A DNA stretch of 64,000 bases, taken from assembly GCA_025360125.1 (NCBI GenBank), contig JANYCU010000037.1:62001-126000 (forward strand), given 5' to 3'. A model generated the notes under the pieces. The model saw nothing but the letters and a program-made list of their open reading frames with translations, searched no databases and had not been told where the DNA came from. The stretch is from Armatimonadota bacterium. GTDB lineage: Bacteria > Armatimonadota > Fimbriimonadia > Fimbriimonadales > Fimbriimonadaceae. The translations under genes were made by a program, and so were the position numbers. Each line of letters opens with the position of its first letter. The stretch's first letter is position 1. Of this stretch, positions 44,126 to 52,837 are shown piece after piece.

Positions 44126-44674
44126 ATGACGGACAAAGAGCTGGCAAAGAAAATAGGGCAGGGTGACGCAGAGGCTGCCGAAGCATTTGCGAGGGAGCAT
44201 TATCCCGCTGTGCTTCGACTCGCCTTTCGGCTATGCGGTCACCGCGAACAAGCCGAAGACATCGCCCAAGAAACCTTCTTGGTTGCTCGGCAAAAAATTG
44301 GCTCCTTTCGAGGAGGCTCAAGCCTTCGAACGTGGATTCATCGAATTACATTGAATGAATATCGGCAATGGCGGCGTAAACGCCAAACTTTGTCGCTAAT
44401 CGATCACGATTTGGCGAACCACGATGCAGGAATCAATGCCTTCGAAACGGGCCACGTTTTAGCTAACGCAATGAAGAATCTGCCCGAGAAACAGCGCGAA
44501 GCATTTGTCCTATTCGAAGTCGAACAACTCCCCATGAACGAAGTAGCCCAAGTGTTGGGCGTCCCCACCGGCACTGCCAAAGCGAGAGTGTTTTACGCTC
44601 GCCAGAACCTGCGCCAACAACTGGAAGGAAGATCAGAGGTGATCAAAGATGAACTACAACAATCAACAATCTAG
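44126..44674 (+). CDS. ECF-type RNA polymerase sigma factor
   Basis: 182 residues. Region 2 is 'RLAFRLCGHREQAEDIAQET', followed by 'TWIHRITLNEYRQWRRK'; region 4 is 'LPEKQREAFVLFEVEQLPMN' with 'LGVPTGTAKARVFYARQNL'. The start at M-T-D-K-E-L has AGGAA about 8 bases upstream; longer forms start in non-conserved sequence. The downstream membrane protein gene overlaps by 26 bases and is probably its anti-sigma factor. Confidence 0.93.
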   Translation: MTDKELAKKIGQGDAEAAEAFAREHYPAVLRLAFRLCGHREQAEDIAQETFLVARQKIGSFRGGSSLRTWIHRITLNEYRQWRRKRQTLSLIDHDLANHDAGINAFETGHVLANAMKNLPEKQREAFVLFEVEQLPMNEVAQVLGVPTGTAKARVFYARQNLRQQLEGRSEVIKDELQQSTI

Positions 44675-45938
44675 CGACGAAATCATCGATCGCGAATTGC
44701 AAGCCCTCCGTGAGCCGGTGGAATCCATGCATGGCGTTGGCGATGCAATTCGAACAATGCAAGAAACCCCCAAATCAAAACGGACCCTCAACCTCAGATG
44801 GCCAATCGGCATCGGATCGGTGGCCGTGGCCGCCAGCGCAATCATTCTGGTGGGCTCCCTGTCAACCGGAAAGGCCTATGCCGGAGAACTCCATGCGATA
44901 TCCGCAGCCCAGTTGGGCCAACATACGATGATCATGAAGTGCGCAAACTTCGTTGGACATGAAACTCCCGAGTGGACCACCGAGTGGTACCTCGATCATC
45001 AACGCCACGCTTCGTTCGAATACCGAGATCATGGAAGGCTCCAATACATGGAAGTCGGTGATGGTACTCGCCGATTCACCTACAGTGCGGGCAGTACGTC
45101 ACCGAGTGGATACGTGGTGAAAGAGCAAGCTCTGATTGACGAGGACACTTCCTCGCTCATGACCATCGGAACCGTCGATTCGTACCTGAAAGATGATTTT
45201 TTCAAGGCGCGTAAGATTGAAAAGCAAACGAATGTCGACCTGAATGGACGGACATGTGACTTATATTTGTTGGCAAATGGTTGCTATCGAATCTGGGTCG
45301 ATCAGGCCACAAGATTGCCTATCCAGCGGGAGGTCTACAGCAAAGGCGTAACCCTCTGGGAACGCGATACTTACGAATATCCGGCCACGATGCCAGAGGA
45401 TAAGTTCAAGGAGCCAACCATTCCTGGTATTACCGCCTTTGACTACATCGCGGCTCGAAAGACCGTTACCGACTCATTCACTCAGCCCGGCCAAGTCCAG
45501 ACGGTTGGTGGCGTAACCATCAGCCTCAAGGCAATGGTGAAAGATGAAAACCAAATCGTGGCCTTATGGACCACGAGCGGCCTCGATGGACGCACCGACT
45601 TTGCCGTGAATCTTCAAGTTGAGGGTGCTCAAAACCAGGACAAGCTTGGCGAAGTCGTCGAATCGAATCTGCCGTCAGTCGATCGAACAATCCTCAATGC
45701 TCGCCTCCGAGTCATCTACGGCCAACCATTCAAACTTCCAACCACCGTGAAAATCGCGGTTTGGTCCGGCGACAATGGCAAGCTTGATAAGAATGGAAAG
45801 CCCGTCAAGAAGTTTGTGGGTTGGGCGACATTCGCGGTGGACCAGGTGATCGATGCCCCTCATATCGAAAACCTGCTTCATCGACCAGTTCAAGGAACTG
45901 GTGAAGGAATCGCCCTGAATACAAAGAAAAAGGGCTAA
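44649..45938 (+). CDS. Probable anti-sigma factor with periplasmic domain
   Basis: 429 residues. A short cytoplasmic part (1-50, 'DEIIDRELQALREPVESM') lacks the Cys/His zinc motif of many anti-sigma factors. One membrane helix lies at about 51-73 ('GIGSVAVAASAIILVGSLST'). The outer part (75-270) resembles LolA/RseB-like folds ('WYLDHQRHASFEYRDHGRLQ'-type strands), followed by another domain with beta strands. Overlap with the sigma gene supports co-translation. The RseB-like domain could sense lipids or envelope damage, as an inference. Confidence 0.75.
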   Translation: MNYNNQQSSDEIIDRELQALREPVESMHGVGDAIRTMQETPKSKRTLNLRWPIGIGSVAVAASAIILVGSLSTGKAYAGELHAISAAQLGQHTMIMKCANFVGHETPEWTTEWYLDHQRHASFEYRDHGRLQYMEVGDGTRRFTYSAGSTSPSGYVVKEQALIDEDTSSLMTIGTVDSYLKDDFFKARKIEKQTNVDLNGRTCDLYLLANGCYRIWVDQATRLPIQREVYSKGVTLWERDTYEYPATMPEDKFKEPTIPGITAFDYIAARKTVTDSFTQPGQVQTVGGVTISLKAMVKDENQIVALWTTSGLDGRTDFAVNLQVEGAQNQDKLGEVVESNLPSVDRTILNARLRVIYGQPFKLPTTVKIAVWSGDNGKLDKNGKPVKKFVGWATFAVDQVIDAPHIENLLHRPVQGTGEGIALNTKKKG

Positions 45939-45954
45939 TTCCCTTAGAACTCAA

Positions 45955-45984
45955 AGGGGCTTTTGGAGAAATCCATCAGCCCCT
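45955..45984. terminator. Bidirectional terminator hairpin between convergent genes
   Basis: AGGGGCT pairs with AGCCCCT, with an inner GGA-GAAA-TCC stem. It lies between the anti-sigma stop and the stop of the convergent gene, whose last bases it overlaps. Confidence 0.6.
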
Positions 45985-47629
45985 ATTTCAAATCCATTCC
46001 AAACTCAATCGGTTGCGGAGCAGTCCGATTGGGCCGAGCCGGAATCGTGAGCTTCAACGAGAGAATATGATGGTCCCCCTCAGCCTTGATGGAAACCTGC
46101 AGTTTCGACTTCACCAAGAGCGAGGAATTGAGCGGATGGGTGTAGCTCGGATAATTCAGCCAAACATAGTCTCCGCCGAAATAAGCCAAGATCTCCGAAC
46201 GTGACTCCTTCGGCAAATCCTTATACTCAATATCAAGTGTGTCCTGATCCGGCTTCATCGCCTTCAAGGCAATTTTCAACAACCCAGAGCCGTGCATAAC
46301 GGCATCATAATCGTTGGTCGTAAAAGTCATTTCGTTCGAAATCCGGTCGAGCGATTTCCTTTCTGACTCAGTAAAGCCATCCACAATCTCCAAAATCTCT
46401 TGCCGAGTCAAACGGCTTTTCTGCATCGCATGGAAAACCTTCATAAACGGCGACCAATCTTCGGTAGCAGGCGGAATCGCTCGGTCATAGTTTCGCAGGG
46501 TCATGGCTTTCCGCACTTCTTGGAATCGGCACTTGGGATACAAGGAATTCTTGAGGGCCTCACTAATCGCCCCTTTTTCGCCCTTAATCCAAGTATTCAT
46601 CAACCACTCGAACCAGCCCACGTAATCCTTAGCTAATGGGCCAGCGAGCGCGCCCATCGCATTGAGCTCAACCAGTTGCCCATTATGGAGAATGCTCTCC
46701 GGCTTAACTGGCTTGCTCAGATCGGGATAACTTTCCTGATCCGGAATCACCGGGTTGCCCGACACAAGAGAAATTGAAAAAATATCCACTGCTCGGTGTT
46801 CCGATGGATTGAATGCTCTGCAAAACAGATAATCCTCATTCGGTGACCTCATATGCATGAAATGCACAATCGGATCGTCCGAGCTGACCTTCGCAAATTG
46901 CTGCCTGAAGGTCTGACTAATCGAAAAAACACTACCATTGTTCTTCGCCTCCGGATCATTGGGATCAAGTAAGTCGAATGCTTCGGTTCCATTTCCTTGC
47001 AACACTTGTAGAGCCAACTGCCTGGCATCGTCGCTCATCGGCAAGTCCTGCCCTCGGTGGTACGGCTGGCTCAATGTGCTCGAAATGAGCCCTATATCGT
47101 CAAAAAGAAGTGGCGAAATGCACACCATCTGTCGAGTGATGGCGGTCGATGCGACCATTCGTGCTCGTTCCGAGATTTGTTCGCTACGGGCACGGTCTTG
47201 CTCCGCGTCAGCCAGGCCCTGCAGCCGTACCGATTCGGCATACCGTTGCCGAGGAGTCATATTTCGAACCGTCTTCATCGAATCACGCAGGGTCTCCAAG
47301 GTCAGCGCGATCCGTTGAGACTCCGACAGCCTCGGTTGTCCTTTCGACGAAAGGGTAACCTTAATGACCTTCGTCTCGGGATTCACCTCGGTGTCCAAAC
47401 CCAAAAGGGTGCAAAGGTCCTTGAGGCGTTCTAATGGATTTCCTTCGGCATTCAAGGAGACCATCACGGGAGAATGAAGGATGCTCGGGTTGCCCTCAAT
47501 TCGGTACGAGGCAGCTTTCGCCAAAGGCTCCATCGCCTGGACAAATGTCTTTAGGTCCAAAACTTTCGGCGGTGTCGGCTCCTGTCGGATTGCGCCAAAA
47601 AGCATTGCGGCGGCGAGTTGGGCAATCAT
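45983..47629 (-). CDS. Secreted protein of unknown function with secretin-N-like start
   Basis: 548 residues. The N-terminus 'MIAQLAAAMLFGAIRQEPTP' is a probable signal peptide. Residues 25-95 ('VSLNAEGNPLERLKDLCTLL' then 'TEVNPETKVIKVTL') resemble the small beta-alpha domain (STN-like) found in secretins and TonB receptors. The remaining 450 residues are unrecognised. TAGAAT and AGGAAAG lie just upstream of the ATG. Convergent with the anti-sigma gene. Confidence 0.7.
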   Translation of the reverse strand: MIAQLAAAMLFGAIRQEPTPPKVLDLKTFVQAMEPLAKAASYRIEGNPSILHSPVMVSLNAEGNPLERLKDLCTLLGLDTEVNPETKVIKVTLSSKGQPRLSESQRIALTLETLRDSMKTVRNMTPRQRYAESVRLQGLADAEQDRARSEQISERARMVASTAITRQMVCISPLLFDDIGLISSTLSQPYHRGQDLPMSDDARQLALQVLQGNGTEAFDLLDPNDPEAKNNGSVFSISQTFRQQFAKVSSDDPIVHFMHMRSPNEDYLFCRAFNPSEHRAVDIFSISLVSGNPVIPDQESYPDLSKPVKPESILHNGQLVELNAMGALAGPLAKDYVGWFEWLMNTWIKGEKGAISEALKNSLYPKCRFQEVRKAMTLRNYDRAIPPATEDWSPFMKVFHAMQKSRLTRQEILEIVDGFTESERKSLDRISNEMTFTTNDYDAVMHGSGLLKIALKAMKPDQDTLDIEYKDLPKESRSEILAYFGGDYVWLNYPSYTHPLNSSLLVKSKLQVSIKAEGDHHILSLKLTIPARPNRTAPQPIEFGMDLK

Positions 47630-47706
47630 ATCTTTCCTATTCTAACGGGATAGACGCTCAAAGACAATTGTCGAAACGACAAAAATAGGTTAACATACGC
47701 AACAAG

Positions 47707-50700
47707 ATGGTGTTAATTGCGACGTTGCTTTTTGCCCGACAGTTCGGCAATCCCTTGTTGTTTGCGAGGGACGCGATTGAGCGGGAAGCGGGCAGCAAAA
47801 TGTCCAACATCGAACTCAAAGTTGAGCCTTCGAAGCAGAAAGAAGCCTATACGATCACGAGCAAGAACGGAAAGGTCAGCATCGTCGGCAGCGACAAAGT
47901 TGGAGCCATGTACGGTGCATTCGAGTTTGCCGAGCGTCTCCGCCAACACCCCGACACCGCCTGGAACACCAACGCCACGGGCAAACCATTCCTCGCCGAC
48001 CGCGGCCTCAACCTCTTCCTCACCCTGCCCTGGAACTACGCGAAAAACGACACCGACTACGATGTCGCCGCCCTCACCGACCCCAATCGCTGGTGGTTCC
48101 ACAACGAGGATTACTGGAAAACTCTCCTCGACCTGATGGCAAAGAGTCGACTCAACTGGCTCGATATCCACGGCACCTGGGACATCAGCGTCACCAACGC
48201 ACCAAACCTCTATGCCTACTTCGTCACCAGTCCGTCGTTTCCCAAAGTTGGCGTTCCGCAATCGGTAAAAGACAAAGACTTAAGTCAGCTAAACCATATC
48301 ATCGACCTCGCCCACGAGCGCGGAATTCGGGTTTCGCTCATGGCTTACGAAGCCAACTTGCGCATTCCTCAGAACCCAAATCCCGGCTACGATGCTTCCG
48401 AGAAGAATATCTACACCTACACCAAAGAGGTCGTCGAACAGATGATTCGTCGCGCGCCCGGTCTCGATGCCATCGGCTACCGAATCGGTGAGAGCGGACG
48501 AAGCGAGTCATTTTTCCATTGCTACGGCGAAGCCGTCAAAGCATCCGGACGCGAAATCCCGATCTACACCCGAAGCTGGATTACCCGAAAGCAAAGGGTG
48601 CTTCCTCTCGCCCGAGCGAGCAAAGACTTTACCGTCGAAATTAAATACAATGGGGAGCAGTGGGGGGCTCCCTATCCTGTCGTCGGCGGACGAATGGCCA
48701 ACTGGCAAAGCTACTCCTACGAGGACTACCTCAGCGACTCTGGCAACGCGCCCGCAGCCAAAACATGGGAAGGTAACGACACCGATGACGGCAAAAAATG
48801 GCCCAACGAACCGTACAAGATCGTCTGGCAGGTTCGCGCCAACGGCACCCACCGCATCTTCCCGTTCTACAACCCCGACTGGGTTCGACGCTCGATCAGC
48901 GAAATGCGCCTCGGCACTGCCAGCGGCTACACCATCGAGGGCGAAGATGCTTACTATCCAAAATCCCCCGAATACTATCTGGCCAACCCCAAAGACAAAT
49001 ACTGCGACTGGATCCACCAACGCGACGAAATGTACTGGATGACGTGGGGTCGCTTGGGCTACGATCCAAAAACGCCGGATGAAACGTTTGATCATCGTGC
49101 CGCCGAACTGCTCGGCGAAGGATCTGATGCGTTGGTTGAAGCTTGGAAGGCATCAAGCGTAATCGTGCCGAAAGCGTTCATGGGTTACAGCCTTGGCCCC
49201 GACCACCGTAACCACGCTCCCGAACTCGAATGGGGTGGAGATACCAACGCATTCATGCAGAACGGCGGGTTTGATAGTCATAGCTATATCTCAACCAGCG
49301 AATTCCGAGCGAATCGTGAAACAAACGGAGTAGATGGCCGAAGGTTTGCGCCTTATAGTCGAAGCTATAACGACGCTGATCTCGCAAAGATTCTTGAATT
49401 CAAGTCGAATCCAAGAGCCCACGAAATTGTCGAATCGATTCGAATGGAGCAAGCTTTAGGCTATTACTATGATGCTCGCATAACATCAGGCTATTTCATT
49501 CCAGAAACGGATCCGTCACGTCGGGACAATATTTCTGGATTCATGAATTCAGCTGTCAAGGCACATGAGCTTTTGGCGAACAACACGTTTTACAAGCCTT
49601 TCACCGAGCGCCTGCGAATGAGAACGAATACGTTCTCGTGGAAGGATGAACATCAAAAGCTCGTTGCCGAGCAAGCCCGAATTCTATCCCTCTATCCGCC
49701 CAAGCCAGTGGTAAAGAACCCTTCGCCCCCCGGCAAGAGTGACGGTGGGACCCAATTGTCGGGTGGTGCCGGACTAGTACCCGATACCATCGACCACATC
49801 CCGTTCATTCCAGAAGATGGCAAGTTGACTTGGAAAGTCGACGGAGACATGGTGACGTGTTCGCTGCTCAATGTCGACAATGCCAATAAAGCTTTCCTGA
49901 AATTCAAACCACTACCAAGCACGACTTTCTTCCATCGCATCCCAATGCGAAAGGTAGGAAAGGTTTTCCAAGCCAGCCTCCGGCGCGAAAAGTACGGCTA
50001 TGATATTTCTGCCGAAGCATTCTTTGATAGCGAAGGCCTTAGGATTCCGGAAGTCGACAAAGAGACCCCATACCTGGTCATCCCGGCCCAGCCCGGCCCA
50101 ACTCCCCAGTTCTACTCATCTGAAGAGGCGATGACCTTCCTCAAGCCCGCCGTCATCACGCCAGACAAATACGGCGCGATGCTCATCGGAACGCGAGCCG
50201 CTAACTTCTTTAGCGGATTCAATCGAGCCACGAAGCGCAAGTTGCTTGAGCCAGTGCGGGAGGGAATGAAGATGGTTATTCTTCAGCAAAACTTCACGGC
50301 GAATAAACTTGACTGGCTGCCAATTCCGTTGAAATTTGAGAATGCTCAGGAGAGCACTTTTGATCCGGGTGGAGCTTTAGGACTTTCTAAAGTCACCGTC
50401 CCGGGCATCATCTGGCAGCGAATTGCCAAGACCGATGGATGGGAAGTCTTTGGTAATGGCGGCATTGCCCGGTACAAACTCGGCAAGGGCGAAATCTGGG
50501 TCACCAGCGCTCGCCTGATGCAGAACATGCATCTCAAAGACGCCGCGGTCAACTTCGTCAAACTGCTCGGGGTTGGTGGCAAAACCAAGCCAACCGTTTT
50601 GGTCGACAGTGGGAGCGAAGGTGGCGAGTTCACCAGCTCGAACCATCCCGACCTCATGAATTCCCACGACATCCCCTTTATGACCCTTGGCGAGGTTATC

Positions 50701-52500
50701 GCTAAAGAACAGCAAATGGATAGCTTTACTCCCGTCCCTGGCCCAATTAGCAACGACGACGTCCTCAACGGAAATGGCGCCAACATCGCCAGCAAGTTCG
50801 TTCGTGACCAAGTTATCAAAATGTCGAAGGTGCCAACCGCGCAAAACTTGACGGTGTTTGAAAAGCTTCGAACCGAACGAAGGAAGGAACTCTTGCGCAC
50901 TCTCGGCCTCGACCCGATGCCCGCCAAAACTCCGCTCAACGCTCGCATCACAGGCACGCTTCATCGCAATGGCTACCATATCGAAAAAGTCGTGTTCGAG
51001 AGCCGACCCAATTTCTTCGTCACCTGCCATGTTTATAAACCCGATGTCGCGATTGGCCGACTCCCCATCGTCGTCAACGTGAACGGACACTGGGCCCACA
51101 AGAAAGACGAAGACCGAATTCAGCTTCGCTGCGCTTTCCAAGCTACCCAAGGCTACATCGCCATCGCGGTCGATAGCCCCGGCTGGAGCTTTGAAGGAAA
51201 CAGTCTCATCGAGCGTCGCGAGGAAGGCAACCATAACGATTTCATGTTGGTTCAAGGCGGATCCAACACGACGGGCTACTACGTTTGGGACTCGATTCGG
51301 GCTCTCGACTACATGTCAACTCGACCTGACACCGATATGAGCCGAATTGGGATTACCGGTGCGTCCGGCGGAGGTCTCGCAACGCTCTATACGTTTGCCG
51401 CCGATGACCGTTACAAGGCTGCCGTTCCGGTGGTTTACATGTCGAGCATGGAGCTTGCTCCCGACAATGGCTGCCTTTGCAATCACGTTCCGGGCACGTC
51501 GCAGATCGGAGATCGTTCGGACGTCATCGGAATTCAAGCACCAAAAGCCGTGTATTTGATGGGTGCCCAAAATGACGGAGAATTCCCTCCTGCACCCATG
51601 CGATTGACTCACAAAAAGATGCAAGAAACATGGGCGTTATTTGGCAAGAAAGAGGACGTCCAGGTTCAAATTTTTGCGGGTGGGCACGACTATAACCAGC
51701 TCATGCGCGAAGCCTCAATCGGCTTCTTCAACAAGTATCTCAAAGGTGATGGCGACGGCTCGCCGGTGAAGCAGCCGGTGCTCACCGCCATCGATCCCGA
51801 GGATCGCCAGCTTCTGGCATTGGACCCGCCCGCCACGAACGAGCGAACCATGCGTGAACTCTCGAAAGAGTATCTTGACCATGCGCCGAAGAATGTTTCG
51901 GTTGCGGACGTGTTCAAGATCAATGGCGGTTTGCCTAAGCGTGGCGACCTCAAATATAAGGAGGCCAACACGGAGTTGACTCGGCCTGTTACTTTTGAAT
52001 CTGAACCGGGACTTGTCACTCCTGGCATCCTGAAGACGGGGAGAGACGGCGGGAATAATCTTACGATTTATGTCAGTGACGATGGCAAAGGCGCTGAATT
52101 TAGCCGACACGAAAGGGATGCGCCATACGGAAAGTCGCTCTTCCTCGACATTCTTGGTACCGGAGAACTCAACGAATTCGACCTCCGATTTCCTATCTAT
52201 GCGGGGCGGTCAGTCGCGTTTACTGCTGGTTGGCAAATTGCGAAAGCGGCCGAACTTATGCGGAAGTATTCGGATGATATTGAAATTGTCGGACGCGGAC
52301 CAATCAGCTCTCAAGCCGTCATGTTTGCCGCCCTTATGAATCCGAAGATCGTTAAGACCACCGGAATCGACTGCTTCCGAAGCTGGGAAGACGTATTCAA
52401 AGACGGTACTCCCGAAAAAGCAATCCAACCCCGCGCGCACCTGATGGGAACCCTGGAAAACCTCCGAAAGAAAGTCAAAAACGGTGAGTGGAAGTTTTGA
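47707..52500 (+). CDS. Giant fusion: GH67-like alpha-glucuronidase and acetylxylan-type esterase
   Basis: 1597 residues, continuous. Order: an N-terminal alpha/beta domain as in GH20/GH67 enzymes (about 15-85, 'KVSIVGSDKVGAMYGAFEFA'), a TIM barrel (about 95-600, 'DYWKTLLDLMAKSRLNWLDI', 'IDLAHERGIRVSLMAYEANL', 'GYRIGESGRSESFFHCYG'), a beta domain (about 700-790), a Rossmann-like ThuA/amidotransferase-type domain (about 810-970), and an alpha/beta hydrolase (about 1050-1597) with nucleophile Ser near 1219 ('ITGASGGGLATLY'), Asp in 'QNDGEFPP' and His in 'AGGHDYNQLMRE'. These activities together would debranch glucuronoxylan. An N-terminal hydrophobic segment suggests export. The glycoside hydrolase activity is by resemblance, not certain. 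Confidence 0.8.
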   Translation: MVLIATLLFARQFGNPLLFARDAIEREAGSKMSNIELKVEPSKQKEAYTITSKNGKVSIVGSDKVGAMYGAFEFAERLRQHPDTAWNTNATGKPFLADRGLNLFLTLPWNYAKNDTDYDVAALTDPNRWWFHNEDYWKTLLDLMAKSRLNWLDIHGTWDISVTNAPNLYAYFVTSPSFPKVGVPQSVKDKDLSQLNHIIDLAHERGIRVSLMAYEANLRIPQNPNPGYDASEKNIYTYTKEVVEQMIRRAPGLDAIGYRIGESGRSESFFHCYGEAVKASGREIPIYTRSWITRKQRVLPLARASKDFTVEIKYNGEQWGAPYPVVGGRMANWQSYSYEDYLSDSGNAPAAKTWEGNDTDDGKKWPNEPYKIVWQVRANGTHRIFPFYNPDWVRRSISEMRLGTASGYTIEGEDAYYPKSPEYYLANPKDKYCDWIHQRDEMYWMTWGRLGYDPKTPDETFDHRAAELLGEGSDALVEAWKASSVIVPKAFMGYSLGPDHRNHAPELEWGGDTNAFMQNGGFDSHSYISTSEFRANRETNGVDGRRFAPYSRSYNDADLAKILEFKSNPRAHEIVESIRMEQALGYYYDARITSGYFIPETDPSRRDNISGFMNSAVKAHELLANNTFYKPFTERLRMRTNTFSWKDEHQKLVAEQARILSLYPPKPVVKNPSPPGKSDGGTQLSGGAGLVPDTIDHIPFIPEDGKLTWKVDGDMVTCSLLNVDNANKAFLKFKPLPSTTFFHRIPMRKVGKVFQASLRREKYGYDISAEAFFDSEGLRIPEVDKETPYLVIPAQPGPTPQFYSSEEAMTFLKPAVITPDKYGAMLIGTRAANFFSGFNRATKRKLLEPVREGMKMVILQQNFTANKLDWLPIPLKFENAQESTFDPGGALGLSKVTVPGIIWQRIAKTDGWEVFGNGGIARYKLGKGEIWVTSARLMQNMHLKDAAVNFVKLLGVGGKTKPTVLVDSGSEGGEFTSSNHPDLMNSHDIPFMTLGEVIAKEQQMDSFTPVPGPISNDDVLNGNGANIASKFVRDQVIKMSKVPTAQNLTVFEKLRTERRKELLRTLGLDPMPAKTPLNARITGTLHRNGYHIEKVVFESRPNFFVTCHVYKPDVAIGRLPIVVNVNGHWAHKKDEDRIQLRCAFQATQGYIAIAVDSPGWSFEGNSLIERREEGNHNDFMLVQGGSNTTGYYVWDSIRALDYMSTRPDTDMSRIGITGASGGGLATLYTFAADDRYKAAVPVVYMSSMELAPDNGCLCNHVPGTSQIGDRSDVIGIQAPKAVYLMGAQNDGEFPPAPMRLTHKKMQETWALFGKKEDVQVQIFAGGHDYNQLMREASIGFFNKYLKGDGDGSPVKQPVLTAIDPEDRQLLALDPPATNERTMRELSKEYLDHAPKNVSVADVFKINGGLPKRGDLKYKEANTELTRPVTFESEPGLVTPGILKTGRDGGNNLTIYVSDDGKGAEFSRHERDAPYGKSLFLDILGTGELNEFDLRFPIYAGRSVAFTAGWQIAKAAELMRKYSDDIEIVGRGPISSQAVMFAALMNPKIVKTTGIDCFRSWEDVFKDGTPEKAIQPRAHLMGTLENLRKKVKNGEWKF

Positions 52501-52600
52501 TGGCGTAGCCATCTTTGGGAGTGCGCAAACCTGTTTGCACTTTGGCCTGGAGGAACGAAGTTCCCAGGACCTGTTTCGCTGAAATTCTAACGTTCCAAAT

Positions 52601-52837
52601 CTACGAAATCGCCGCCAACCAACCCCGCCGGTTATAGTACGAAGTCACCCGACAAATCTTCCCGCCCCCAACCTCAAAAGTCGCAGCTGCCGGAATCGAA
52701 TACCGTTGCCCGTCGCCTCCGGCAACCTGGCTTATCGAATCGACCGAAGGAATGTTCGCCAATGCTTCTCCGCTAATTCGATGAATTTGAATTACCGGGA
52801 TTGACTCGCCGCCCTCCCCCGTGCGAACATGAATCAC
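52601..52837 (-). pseudogene. C-terminal fragment of an NTF2/SnoaL-like protein
   Basis: 78 codons from a GTG ending 'FEVGGGKICRVTSYYNRRGW', the usual last strand of NTF2-like enzymes. Family members are about 130 residues, so the N-terminal half is absent; a stop codon lies in frame just before. It overlaps the first bases of the GH172 gene by 9. Likely a remnant. Confidence 0.5.

Noticed and set aside
48508-49095. Long frames on the opposite strand and +1 frame inside the giant fusion gene.
   Set aside because: They are low-complexity shadows of a G+C-rich codon pattern in the real gene.
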